Assembly (NCBI RefSeq): GCF_003086295.3
Contig: NC_092044.1
Location: 67,833,213-67,897,212 of the forward strand
Reading direction: 5' to 3'
DNA from: Arachis hypogaea
Lineage: Eukaryota; Streptophyta; Magnoliopsida; Fabales; Fabaceae
DNA: 64,000 nucleotides
In this document: positions 33,892 to 45,647 of the stretch, piece by piece
Layout: each line of letters opens with the position of its first letter
Numbering within the stretch: the first letter of the stretch is position 1
Program-made: the position numbers and the translations under genes
Notes under the pieces: model-generated
Database searches by the model: none
Seen by the model: only the letters and a program-made list of their open reading frames with translations
What the model was told of the DNA's origin: nothing

Positions 33892-34308
33892 TGGTATATT
33901 GTCAACTGTAATTAACCAAAGAAACATATAAAAATAGTTTTACACTCTTATTTAATGACGAAAAGTAAATTACAGTAGGTTTTACATTATATTTAGGAGA
34001 AGTGAGAAGAATGCAGGAGAAGATGGAAGACAAATGAAGGAAATTTTTTCTATTATAGAGTAAGTAGTGAAGTGAGAAAGATTAAGAGGAGAAATTGGTA
34101 TCCTATTAGTTATTATAGATGAAAATGAAGATTAAGTAGTGGAAATTCTGTAACTAATGCAGTAACGTGATGTGAGAGAAATTAACGGGAGAAGTTATAT
34201 TGACGTGAACGTGAATGAAAATGAAGTAGTGAAAATTTTGTAACTAGAAGTAAATTATTAAAAAGGATAAAAATGGAAAAAATATTGGACACCAAAATGA
34301 GTTTTCCC

Positions 34309-34310
<2 letters not shown>

Positions 34311-34344
<34 letters not shown>
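34311..34344. repeat. (TA)n microsatellite
   Basis: Alternating TA run bordering the Helitron-like block on the right. Confidence 0.9.
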
Positions 34345-34349
<5 letters not shown>

Positions 34350-34533
34350 ATAAATAAATAACTATATATATATTAATTAATTTTAACCTCTCTTGTCCTC
34401 TTATCATTTTCTTCTTCTTTTGCAATAATATTTGTTTTTACTCCTCCATACGTGCTTTATATGTCCGTCCTTATTTTCAGATTTTTCTTTGCTTGATGTT
34501 GTCGCTTCGCTTGTGGCTTTTCTGTTTATTTTA

Positions 34534-34581
34534 ATGGCACCAAATGGAGGCAAATCATCTTCACGGAGGAGCACATCCTGA
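34534..34581 (+). pseudogene. ORF2 relic of element C
   Basis: ATG followed by APNGGKSSSRRSTS and a stop: the MAPK..SSR start of ORF2 seen in A and B, here truncated after 15 residues. The following codons (34582-34620) no longer resemble ORF2. Confidence 0.45.
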
Positions 34582-35664
34582 AGAATGAGATAGCTACTAG
34601 GATAACTGAGGTGGTTGATTTCCTTTCATTCTATATCTCCTTTCGTTCTTATTATTTTATATTCTTGTTTTTTTTGTGGTTTTGCCTTAGTGTTTGCATG
34701 ATCTTTGGTTACTTCAATTCCTAGGTTCTAGTTTAATTTTGCTAATTTTAATTATGTTATTTGCTCTTAGTACTAAAAAGTTGTCTTATGTACCGCTCAC
34801 TGAGCTTGAATCCAAACATAAAAAGAAAAAAAAGAAGTGATGTATTGCATGAGAAATTGAGTTTTATTAAAAATTCGTCTTATTCACTTAAATGTGGTGG
34901 TATTATCTGTGATTCTGAATGTATGATATGAACAGTGCATATGTGAATTTAAATCAAAGGATGTTGATGTATGAGGAATAAGAATTTAGAGAACTATTGT
35001 GAATTCCTTGAAATAAACAAAAGCTTAATCCTTGAAGTAAAAGAAACAACAAAAGAAAAATAAAAGTAAGGTCCAAGGCTCTAAGCATCAATGGTTAGGA
35101 GGTCAGACATGATTAAAAGCTCAAAAAGTTGTTTCCCTAGTCATATACTTGTGGTGCAAATGTGTCAAGTAATCCTTGAGACAGAGCACTAAGAGTCAAT
35201 ATCAAGTGCATTTAACAGAGTATGCCAAAGGCTTTGAGCACCACTGTCTGAGAGTAGCTGAAAGAAAAATCAGAACCTAAAGAGAATTCCCCAGTTAAGT
35301 GCTTATAGTGTTTTTGTGTCAAGTGAAGCTTAAGACAAAACATTTAAAGTCACGGCTAGGCTCAAGGTGCAAAGCACCAAAGAAAAGAGAATTAAAGAAA
35401 ATTTGTTGTGTTCAAGGATTAATCCGAAGTAAAAAGATTAGATAATTCGTAATATTATACAGATTCTAATTCTGAATCACAGTGACATTCCTCTTATTCA
35501 ACGAATAGAGAGATGCCAAAACTATTCAGGATTGTAGTGTATAAACCCCACTTTATGAAGAGACAAGAGCTTAATTAAACACTTACTTCTCATGCAAATT
35601 CACAACCTAAACCTATATTAGTTTTAGTTGCTTGAGGACAAGCAACAATTCAAGTTTGGTGTTG
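34582..35664 (+). other. 3' tail of element C
   Basis: No gene. It is homologous in reverse to 19703-20798 of element B, including AAGGCTCTAAGCATCAATGG (35079), and ends CAAGTTTGGTGTTG directly before the 3' LTR. Confidence 0.6.
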
Positions 35665-36851
35665 TGATGCGTGACCATCTTTCCTATCTTTTCCTAGTGA
35701 ATTTGCATCTGAATTTTTGAGTTTAATCAAGATTTAAATATATTTTAGCCACTATGGATGCTACTTTGAGTTGTGTGCAATTCTGTTTATTTTAGGTAGC
35801 ATTCGGATGGATTTGATGAAGTTTTGTAGAAAAAGAGAAGAAAGTGAACGATGCTATCAACCCTGACCTCCCTGCACTCCAATAAAAATAACTCGAACTA
35901 TAGAGGTCCAATTGATATGATTCTAGTGGCATTGGAAAGCTAACTTCCAGATCTTTCCAACGATTTATAATAGTGTACACTTCTTCTCTAGCAATTTGGC
36001 TTTGGTGGTGCCTAACATGAAATTTTCCAAGTTAGGCACCAAAGGAAGACTTTTCACTTAAGTGCATGCTACCCCCTTCACATCATTGTGAAGTTAGGCG
36101 CCAGCCTTATAACACCCAATGGTCCCCATGCTCCTCAAGGAAAGTCACAAAGATCTTCATTTATTTTTATTAAACTTTTATTTTATTTATAAATAGGAAA
36201 AGATATTATTTAGTTTTAGAAAATATATTTTATGTTAATTTGGATTAGATATAAAAGGGAAAAGATTCAGCCCTTCGGGTTCTTCTCTTCTCTCTTACCT
36301 CATTCCGCACTTTACAGTTTTACAGAACCTTTGTTTTCTTTCTGAATCATGAGCAACTAAACATCCACTGTTAAGGTTAGGAACTTTATTTATTGTATGG
36401 ATTGATACTATTACTTTTCTAGTTTAATTCATGTATTGATTTCAATTTCAAGAATTGTTTTTGTTCTTCATCTTTTGAATCTGGGTTGAACGGAAGTATG
36501 ACCCTTATTCTAATTGAGTTCTTGTAAACCTTGGAAAAGCAATTTACCTGAACAACAGCTTGAAGACAAATTCTCTTAAATTACAAATTATCTGGACTTA
36601 ACAAGATATGTGACACATAATCCTTTTATATTTGGATAATTAGGGTTTCTGTGGCACATAAACTAGTTTTGAACTTAACACTCTAATCAGAATCAAGTGA
36701 CCAAGGAATTGGCGGTTGATGAAGGTTAGAGAAGACTAAAAAGATCTAAGGAATTAGGGTTTAGTCACATATAGTTTGCCATGAATTGAATCTTGCATGA
36801 GTAAAATGGTTGGTAAGAAAAGTTAATCCGAAAAATAAATATCTCTGAAAC
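35665..36851 (+). repeat. 3' LTR of element C, left part
   Basis: Begins TGATGCGTGACCATC and matches the solo LTR at 51482-52837. It contains a hairpin, GGTGCCTAAC (36007-36016) against GTTAGGCACC (36031-36040), and TATAAAAG at 36250-36257. It is interrupted at 36852 by element K and resumes at 46738. Confidence 0.85.
36847..36851. repeat. Target-site duplication GAAAC, left of element K
   Basis: GAAAC here and at 46733-46737 flank the element K LTR ends. Confidence 0.95.
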
Positions 36852-37384
36852 TGTTCCGAGGGTTACCTGAAACTGTAGGTCGATCTTGGATGAGATCTTC
36901 TGTACTGGTCGGAGCTGTTATGTCCGACTTGATGATAGTGGCCGAAGCTGCCATGTCCGACTTGTTGGACTTGGTGGTGGTGCTGATCCTTTTGTCACCG
37001 GAGGGTGCGGGTACCTACAAGGGACTCCGATGCTTAAGTTAGCAAGGGTATTAAGCAGGTTTTTAGTAGAATCAAGGTATGAGTTATACCTGGGTGCTCC
37101 AGTGTATTTATAATGGTGTAGAATGATCTTTCTTTGGGATAAGATAGTTATCTTATCTTATCTTGGAGTGAAGTTATCTTATCTTTAAGGAACTGCCCTT
37201 ATCTTTCTAGGCTTTGGGCTGCCTTTAGATTTGGGTCATGTTTCTCTGTTTGGGCCTTCTTGGGCCTCTGTAGTGGTTTGGCCGACCTCTTTTATAAAGA
37301 AGTTGGGTGATCCTGATCTGAACAGGTCGGTCGACTTTGTCTTCGGTCATCCCGGGTCGTACAGCTCGACCCAGAGTATGAACA
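36852..37384 (-). repeat. 3' LTR of element K
   Basis: 533 bp. A TATA-like TATAAATA (minus strand) lies at 37105-37112. It differs from its partner by substitutions and an 8-bp length change near 37350. Confidence 0.95.
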
Positions 37385-37400
37385 GTGCCCCTGCTTGAGC
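37385..37400 (-). promoter_or_regulatory. Polypurine-tract region of element K
   Basis: The minus strand reads GCTCAAGCAGGGGCAC immediately before the LTR; the AGCAGGGG part is the likely plus-strand primer. Confidence 0.5.
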
Positions 37401-37862
37401 TTGATCTTTCCCTTGAGATCGTGTCTTTTTGCTAGACTTCGACCTCTTATTTGGAAAAGCCGTGCTCGAGCATTTGTCAAACTCGTCGTAGAGCTTTTAT
37501 TTGGCAGCTTGAATGCGGAACGTTTTCCTCCATGTTGATGTATTTTTCTGCTCGTTCATGTACTTCGTTCAGAGATGTTGAATGTTTCTTTGATATGGAT
37601 TGACTAAAAGGTCCCTCACGTAGGCCATTGATGAGACCCATAATGGCTACTTCGGTTGGCAGACTCTGAATGTCCAGACATGCTTTGTTGAATCTTTCCA
37701 TGTAGCTACGAAGACTTTCCCGATCTCCTTGCTTGATCGCTAGTAGACTTGGGGCATGTTTAGTTTTGTCCTTCTAGATGGAGAATTTGGCTAGAAACTT
37801 TTTGACTAAGTCATCAAAGCTTAAGATGGACCTGGGGGGCAGATTGTCGAACCATTTAGTTG
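37401..37862 (-). pseudogene. gag of element K, C-terminal part
   Basis: Encodes MERFNKACLDIQSLPTEVAI and continues with GLINGLREGPFSQSISKKHS (37701-37477); upstream codons to 37862 complete the capsid segment with disruptions. It is the downstream half of the gag split by element E and ends near the 3' LTR without a zinc knuckle or protease, unlike the fragment at 61235-62730. Confidence 0.75.
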
Positions 37863-37867
37863 CTACC

Positions 37868-39341
37868 TGATGATTGGATTTTTGACGGTTTAGAATTTCA
37901 CTAATGAAATCTCGTTGTAAAGTATAGTTTCTAATCCAACAATAATCCTTTCATATAAAAGATTTTTTGTCACTAAAATAAACCCCTAAATTTATAAACC
38001 GAAGTATTGGAACCTCGGGTCGTTCTCCCTAGGAATTACAATAAAGTGTCTTGCTATTGGTTGTGAGTTATTTTGGGGTTTTTGAGAATTTAGACAAGAA
38101 ATATAAATGGCAAAGAAAATAAACTAACTACTAACAAAGCTCTTGGCAAGATATAAGAACTAGAAATTCTATCCTAGTTATCCTCCTCAATTGTGATAAC
38201 AAATTGTCCATTACTCCCACTTAGTTAACCTCTAACCATGGAGGAAAGTCAAGTGGATAAATCAATTTGATTCCTTAAGTCCTAATCAACTCCTAAAGGA
38301 AAGACTAGCTTTAGAGGTATTCAAATCAATTAGCAACTTCTAATTATCAATCAACAAAAGAATTAGATAACTCAAGAGTCACTAATTACTCTACCTAGGC
38401 CAAGAGGAACAAAACTTACACTAAAATCCAACCAAGAATTTCATCAAACACTTGGAAGGTACAAAAGAAAAGCATAGTAAATTGATAACAAGAATAGAAT
38501 CTTACAACAATTATTGAAAGGAATTAACAACAACAATCAAAAGAAACACAATTATTATGAATTACCTTGATTGAATTGAAAGAGAGTAGAAGAAACAAAA
38601 GTAGATCTACAACAAAACACAAGAACAACATAAAAGAGATTACAACAAAAGAATGGAAGAAGAATGAATGTAACAACAAGGAATTGAAAAGATAGAAGTA
38701 GAAGAAGATGAATTAAAATCTAGATCTAAGAACTAAGCCTAATCCTAATCCTAATCCTAGAGAGAAGTGAGAGCTTCTCTCTCTAGAAACTACTTCTAAA
38801 CTAATCCTAATGAGTGGGAATGAACTAATATCCCTTTGCTCTTCAATCCTTGGCTTTAAATAGCATCTTTGGTGCCAAAGTTGGTTGGGATTGGGTCCCA
38901 TAACCCTTGAGAATTTGTTGGTCACGTTTTCATTAAAAAATCATAAACCAGCACCGACGCGTATGCGCACAGCACGCGTACGAGTCCATGGGGTGATTTG
39001 CAAGGTGCACGCAAGCACCAGGTGCGCGCGCGCGTCCATGGGCGAGTTCAACTTCTTTGCCTTTTCATGATTTCTCTACTTTGTATGCTTTCCTCTTCAC
39101 TCCTTTGATCCATTCCTAGCCTTTTCAATCTGAAATCACTAACAAACACATGAAGGCATCTAGTGGAATCAAAGGTGAATCAAAATCATCAAGTTAAAGG
39201 TCTAAAAAGCATGTTTTCACATCTAAGCACAAATAAGGAGACAATCACAAAACCATGCTATTTCATTGAATAAATGTGGGTAAAAGGTGATAAAATCTAT
39301 TAAAATCAATACAAGATAAACCATCAAAACGGGGTTTATCA
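37868..39341 (-). repeat. 3' LTR of element E
   Basis: Plus strand TGATGATTGG to GGTTTATCA. It contains a CpG-rich GCGTACG/GCGCGC stretch (38955-39045) and a weak version of the LTR module with CCGA (37999-38002) against TCGG (38015-38018). Confidence 0.95.
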
Positions 39342-39356
39342 ACCTCCCCACACTTA
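39342..39356 (-). promoter_or_regulatory. Polypurine tract of element E
   Basis: The minus strand reads TAAGTGTGGGGAGGT directly before the LTR. A near copy, TAAGTGTGAGGAGGT, occurs 1.5 kb upstream in the element at 40855-40869. Confidence 0.75.
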
Positions 39357-42300
39357 AACCAAGCATGTCCTCATGCTTAAACCAAGAATGAAGTAAGGGT
39401 ATGGCGTTTATTCAAATGGAAACTAACTAAATGCAATCTACCTATATGCAACTATCTACCTGAATGCAATTGCTTGGTCAAAATAAATCAATTCCCAAGA
39501 AGCATATATGCACAAGGGCTAAGGACTAGCAAGTCTAATCGACAATTGAATTGAGTTATTAAATATTTTTACAAACTTGCATGAAAAGTGATGATTGTAG
39601 GTGGAAATATGTAATTGAGCATCAAACCCTCACCGGATGTGTTTGCACTCTATTCGCTCAAGTGTTTAGGGTTGATTCACTCAATTCTCCCCTAATCATG
39701 CTTCCTAAGATTTGTTTTTCTTCTAACAATCAACATATATTTCATGCATGCACACATCTATCATGAGGTCTTTTCTTTAGGTTGTAATGGGGTTAGGGTC
39801 AAGGTAGGATGCATATTTGGTCAAGTGAGCTTGAAGTTTGAATCTTTGATGAGCTTAGACTTCCCACCTAACCTATGACATCCTATACAATTAAGTTCTA
39901 ACCTAACTACCCATTTTTCACTTTTTCACATACTCATGCATCCCTTTTCATTTCATAACACTTATGCATTGATTTTATTAGACCTTGCTTTGGGGCATTT
40001 TGTCCCCTTTTTATTACTTTTCTTTTTTTCTTCTTTTTCTTTCTTTTTCTATATTTTTTTTCTTTCCCATATTATTTTTTTCTTTTCTTTTCTTTTTCTT
40101 TTCTTTTTCTTATTTTTTTTCTTTCTATATACAAGAACATCAATGCATAATGTTTTACATTTGATCAATACATGAGTATGTACCCAATTCCCAATATTTT
40201 CAATAACAATACGAAACTACCCTTTTTTCTCAACCAATGTCCCAAGTTTTCCGATTCTTGAATGATGCTCACACACACTAGCCTAAGCTAATCAAAGATC
40301 CAAATAAGGATATTTATTGTTTTCCGCTTTAAGGCTTGTAATGTGCTAAAATTAAGAATAAGTGGGTTAATCGTAGGCTCAAAGTTGGCTAACAATGGAA
40401 AATAAAAGGTAAGGCCATTTGGGTAAGTGAGTTAAATGAAGTGATGGCCTCAATCATATAAATGCATGAATACACAAAATAATGGACATAAAGAATCAAA
40501 CAATTCAAAGATTACAATCATAGAAAGAGAATAATGCACACAAGAAGGAAAAATAAGTGGTTATAAGATGTAACCACACCATTAGGCTCAAAACTCACTT
40601 GCTTGTGTTCTTAGCTCAAAAACATGATCCACAAGATATATAATTCAAGCAAGTTTAATGAAAAGTTTTCACTCAAATCAATTGGTGCCGTATAGATAGA
40701 AATCCTTGAAAAATTTCATTATTTTGACTAAACTTATTGTGTATACATATGCAAAAATTAAGAAAATGCAAGTAAAAATCCTAAAATCCTAGAATGAAAT
40801 GCAAAAGTGTTGGGATTAGAAATTTGTCACCTAAAATCGCCGACCGGTCGGACGACCTCCTCACACTTAAAAGTTTGCACCGTCCTCGGTGCACTCAAAG
40901 ATGAGCAAGGGGGTACGACGACTCTCCGGATTGCTACGTGTTCTTAGTCTTGCTTCCGTTATTGCTTGTGGTGCATTCGTCATGAAAGACAAAAATATAA
41001 CACCATAAGATTAGAAGATATAAAAGTAAGGAAGCATACATTGTTGGCATGAGGTAAATCACTAGAACGAGGTGAGTGAATTAATGTGACATTAATGACA
41101 AATAAGCAATGTGAATTTTAAATTGCGCGGTTTAGAACCCACACTAGCATAAAAAGTGATGTCACAAAAGAAGCATGCACTTCACTTATCCTAGTATACT
41201 TGAGATGCTTTAAGTAAGCTTGTAAGATAAAACAAGCATTAAAGAAGCATGAGAGCATTCAAGTCAAAGCTTATGGATGCATATGATCATAACATAAGGC
41301 ATTAAGGTAAATGCACAACATCATCCATCAAGAGGTTACCTAATCACAGAATAAGGCTCAAACCACATGGTGGCCAAATCATGTAATTCAAGAAGAGTTA
41401 CAAGCTCAAAGGCAATTCTCATCACTTGGTATTTTTCAAAAGGTAAGCATAAAAAAAAAACTCAAAACCAAGTAGCAAAATATAACCTCAACGATAGAAT
41501 CCAACAAAGAATATTTAAAACAATTATGCTAAGATAGCATTCAATTAGTAATAAGCAGCAATATATGGTAAGCAAAATCCATAATCCAACACTTATAATG
41601 GAAAGAGAGAAAAATGAAATGAAAACTAAACTAAAACTAACTAATTAACTATCCTACTAACTAATTAACTAACTAAAATAAATGGTTATCAATGGTGTTT
41701 GGAAGTGTTGGATGAGGGGTAGAAGAAGGGAAGAAGAAAGGAGAAGGAAAGAAATGGAAAGAGGGGAAGAAAAGAGAAGTATTGAGAAAAGGGGATCCGC
41801 GCGCACGCACACATGGCGCGCGCGCGTGGGTTGTGGTGCAATGGACCCGACGCGTACGCGTACAGGGTGCGTCTGCATCGAAGGATTATTCCGAGAGTGG
41901 CGCGCACGCATCATGTGCGCGTGCGTGCGAATAGGTTTGTGCCAAAGGCACAACGTTGGCGCAGCGCAGGCACAACTCTCTGGAAAATGCATGGAGGCTG
42001 GAACTTTTCAATCCACGTGTACGCATGCATTGCGCGTGCGCGTGGATCCAAAATGCTTGATTCACGCGTACGCACGCAGTGCGCGTATGCGTGGATGGTG
42101 CTCTGTTTTTCAAAATTTTCCTATGTTTTTGTACCAATCTAAGCATTCCAAACCTCCAAACAGCTACCAAAACACCATAAAACCTTATTTAACATATTAT
42201 ACTACCAAATATACTCAACTAACTAAACAAAACATGAAATTAGACTAATTCTACCAAATATTTACAAAAGAGAAAATGAAAAGATTTTACCATGGTAGGG

Positions 42301-42413
42301 TGTCTCCCACTTAGTACTTTTATTTATTGTCCTTAAGTTGGACTTATGGGGAGCTTCTCTCAAGGTGGCTTGTGCTTGTACTCATCTTGAAACTTCCACC
42401 AATGCTTGGACTT
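39357..42413 (-). other. Long 3' non-coding region of element E
   Basis: No gene I can support. It includes a pyrimidine tract on the plus strand (40005-40130), the second PPT-like copy (40855-40869) next to the palindrome CGACCGGTCG (40841-40850), and a CpG-rich field with CGCGTACGCGT words (41795-42105). The part 39900-40870 matches 55394-56340 in reverse. Confidence 0.7.
41795..42105. repeat. CpG-rich GCGTACGCG / GCGCGCG repeats
   Basis: Alternating purine-pyrimidine CpG words such as GCGCGCGCGCG, ACGCGTACGCGT and GTGCGCGTGCG, interrupted by ordinary sequence. Similar patches are at 38955-39045, 45255-45350 and 63290-63650. Confidence 0.8.
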
Positions 42414-44013
42414 TCAATAAGCTCCATCATTCAAGATTAATATCTCCAAGCTTTGATGGAGTTCTTCACAAACCATGGGCTCCCAATGTTGATCCTCATG
42501 TGTTCTCGGATCCCATATTTTGTCTTCACACCCATCTCCAAGTTGATTATCATTAATCCATGTGGGTGGTGAGCAAGGTGAATTCTCAATAAAGTGACCA
42601 AACATCCTTCTAGACCCATGTACTCTAGTTATACACCAACCTTTGCTATCAGCTTTGGACATGTGACCATAATGAACCTAGAATGATGCTTCCAACCACT
42701 AACCATCTCCTTTTTACTCTTAAAGCCACTAATTTTTCTAAGTTGACCATCCGTCTCAAGAAAACCATATTCAAGGGGAATAACAAAGCTTAAGTATAAG
42801 GAATTTACCCACTTGAATGAGAGAATGGATGGTGGTGGCTTGGGGAGAGGTATCTCCAATGTGCTTGCAAGCTCTACTCCCTTGTTTGCTTCTTTGTCAA
42901 TCTCCACCTCTTCATAAACTTCTTCATTCTCAATCCTTTGTTCATCAACTTTATCTAACTCTTTTCCATCACTCAAGTCATAAATGGGAGGTTGAGAGAA
43001 ATCTACCTCCACATCACTTTTAAATTCATTGGGAGAAGGTTCTTCAAATTCAAAGGATTCTTCACCAAGAAGATTGGATGGATGATCTTCATCAACAAGG
43101 GAACTCAATTCTTGCTTCATTCTCTCCAAGTCTTCATATAGAATATGCCTCGGAGGTTTTGCACATTTCTCCTCAACATCAAATTTACTCTTCTTGGAGG
43201 GATTTTCTTTGACTATAGGTTCCCATGGAGGTTCCGCATCTCCTAAGTCTTCAACTACTTCTTTCTTTTCTTCAATAATCATAGGCTTCTCCAATTGTTC
43301 TAATACAAAGTTGCATTCCTCATTTTTCACTGGAGTTTCCAATCTCTCCTTCATGCTATGCTCTTTAATCGATTCTACACATGTGACCATGGGAGTGAGT
43401 GCTCAAGCATTGGGAGGCTAAAATACTTACTACCTTGGCCAAGGTAGCCATAAATTCTAGTGTCTCCCTTTGCATTTCTCCTTGCCCTTGAAGTATAAGG
43501 CTAAGGATTTCAGCCATTGAGGTTTGGGGTGGATAAGAGGGTTCATTGTCTTGGAGAAAAGGTTCATTATAGGAAGGTAGTTCTTCTTGGTAAGGTGGTG
43601 GTGTGTATAGTTGATTCTTGGGAGTAGTAATCTTGGAATTGTGGTTCCATATATGGCTCATATGGTTCAAAAGGTAGTTGGTGTGGTGGATAAGGATTAG
43701 AGTCATATGGAGGTATTTGGTTAAAAGAGGCTTGTGAGTATAGTTGATGATCATGTTGAGGATATGATTCATAGGCATATGGTGGTGGTTCTTGAAAGTC
43801 ACAAGGAGATTCATCATAGCCATTGGATTGGTATGCATCATAGAGTGGCTCTTCTTCATAGTGCATTGGTGGAGGTTGTTGCCATGAAGATTGATCATAT
43901 GCATATGGCTCTTCCCACCTTTGGTTGTCCCATCCTTGATACATGTTGTCATTGAAATTCACATCTCCTACAACATAGTTGTAATCATACTCATAGCCAA
44001 AATGAGAATTCAT
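42414..44013 (-). pseudogene. Element E protein, Pro/Tyr-rich then acidic, unknown
   Basis: The start is ATG at 44013 (MNSHFGYEYDYNYVVGDVNF). The first 130 or so residues are rich in Tyr, Pro, Gln and Glu (SYPQHDHQLYSQASFNQIPP). A short helix with MAEILSLILQGQGEMQRETL follows, then an acidic region, and a C-terminal segment with SFKWVNSLYLSFVIPLEYGF and GSRRMFGHFIENSPCSPPTW. Three frame changes (near 43600, 43390 and 42650) break it. I recognise no capsid, protease or polymerase domain. Position after the PBS suggests a gag-like role, but that is inference. Confidence 0.65.
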
Positions 44014-44153
44014 AATGAAAAGAGAAAGTAAAATTCAAAAGCTAATAGAAATTAAGAGAAACAAAATTCTACAACTAGCAAATAAAGCAAAAGGCAATAT
44101 ATTCACAATATTCACATATATACAATAACCAATAACATAACACCACTGCAATT

Positions 44154-44170
44154 CCCCGGCAACGGCGCCA
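44154..44170 (-). promoter_or_regulatory. Primer-binding site, tRNA-Asp (element E)
   Basis: TGGCGCCGTTGCCGGGG on the minus strand, three bases from the LTR; an exact complement of tRNA-Asp. Confidence 0.9.
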
Positions 44171-44173
44171 TTT

Positions 44174-45647
44174 TGATGATTGGATTTTTGACGGTTTTGA
44201 ATTTCACTAATGAAATCTCGTTGTAAAGTATAGTTTCTAAACCAACAATAATCCTTTCATACAAAAGATTGTTTGTCACTAAAACAAACCCCTAAATTTA
44301 TAAACCGAAGTATTGGAACCACGGGTCGTTCTCCCTAGGAATTACAATAAAGTGTCTTGTTATTGGTTGTGAGTTATTTTGGGGTTTTTGAGAATTTAGA
44401 CAAGAAATATAAATGGCAAAGAAAATAAACTAATAACTAACAAAGCTCTTGGCAAGATATAAGAACTAGAAATTCTATCCTAGTTATCCTCCTCAATTGT
44501 GATAACAAATTTTCCATTACTCCCACTTAGTTAACCTCTAACCATGGAGGAAAGTCAAGTGGATGAATCAATTTGATTTCTCAAGTCCTAATCAACTCCT
44601 AAAGGAAAGACTAGCTTTAGAGGTATTCAAATCAATTAGCAACTTCTAATTATCAATCAACAAAAGAATTAGATAACTCAAGAGTCACTAATTACTCTAC
44701 CTAGGCTAAGAGGAACAAAACTTACACTAAAATCCAACCAAGCATTTCATCAAACACTTGGAAGGTACAAAAGAAAAGCATAGTAAATTGATAACAAGAA
44801 TAGAATCTAACAACAATTATTGAAAGGAATTAACAACAACAATCAAAAGAAACACAATTATTATGAATTACCTTTATTGAATTGAAAGAGAGTAGAAGAA
44901 ACAAAAGTAGATCTACAACAAAACACAAGAACAACATAAAAGAGATTACAACAAAAGAATGGAAGAAGAATGAATGTAACAACAAGGAATTGAGAAGATA
45001 GAAGTAGAAGAAGATGAATTAAAATCTAGATCTAAGAACAAAGCCTAATCCTAATCCTAATCCTGGAGAGAAGTGAGAGCTTTTCTCTCTAGAAACTACT
45101 TCTAAACTAGTCCTAATGAGTAGGAATGAACTAATGTCCCTTTGCTCTTCAATCCTTGGCTTTAAATAGCATCTTTGGTGCCAAAGTTGGTTGGGATTGG
45201 GCCCCACAACCCTTGAGAATTCGTTGGTCACGTTTTCATTAAAAAATCACAAACCAGCATCGACGCGTACGCGCACAGCACGCGTGCGCGTCCATTGGGT
45301 GATTCGCAAGGTGCGCGCAAGCGCCAGGTGCGCGCGCGCGTCCATGGGCGAGTTCAACTTCTTTGCCTTTCCATGATTTCTCTACTTTGCATGCTTTCCT
45401 CTTCACTCCTTTAATCCATTCCTAGCCTTTTCAATCTGAAATCACTAACAAACACATCAAGGCATCTAGTGGAATCAAAGGTGAATCAAAATCATCAAGT
45501 TAAAGGCCTAAAAAGCATGTTTTCACATCTAAGCACAAATAAGGAGACAGTCACAAAACCATGCTATTTCATTGAATAAATGTGGGTAAAAGGTGATAAA
45601 ATCTCTTAAAATCAATACAAGATAAACCGTCAAAACGAGGTTTATCA
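44174..45647 (-). repeat. 5' LTR of element E
   Basis: 1474 bp, same ends as 37868-39341. The CpG-rich patch is at 45255-45350. Confidence 0.95.

Larger units (their letters stand above)
32426..34312 (-). mobile_element. Helitron-like block (tentative)
   Basis: On the minus strand the left end reads AACAGGCACGGCATTCTCTG then TTAAGTCACTAG before TATAT. That fits a Helitron 3' end: terminal CTAG beside T, with a short upstream inverted repeat (AACAG/CTGTT). Inside is a frame resembling the N terminus of plant Helitron proteins (33640-33891). Both sides are TA repeats, as if one TA tract had been split. A canonical 5' TC end was not found, and the helicase is absent. Confidence 0.4.
37868..45647 (-). 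mobile_element. Element E, pol-less LTR retrotransposon inside K
   Basis: 7780 bp with two 1474-bp LTRs (37868-39341 and 44174-45647), PBS at 44154-44170, and target duplication CTACC (37863-37867) / CTGCC (45648-45652) with one difference. The interior encodes only a Pro/Tyr/Glu-rich protein (44013-42414) and a long non-coding 3' part. I counted 8 differences in the first 293 bp of the LTR pair (about 2.7 %). Confidence 0.9.

Noticed and set aside
38735..38762. CCTAAT repeats (also 45045-45065) resembling telomere repeats
   Set aside because: Only three or four units, not the plant TTTAGGG repeat, and present in both LTRs of element E.
40005..40175. Phe/Leu-rich hydrophobic open frame
   Set aside because: Pyrimidine tract of the element E 3' region, antisense to the element.
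41682..42248. 188-codon plus-strand frame with Arg/Cys-rich sequence
   Set aside because: It lies antisense in the CpG-rich repeat patch of element E and overlaps equally open frames on both strands.
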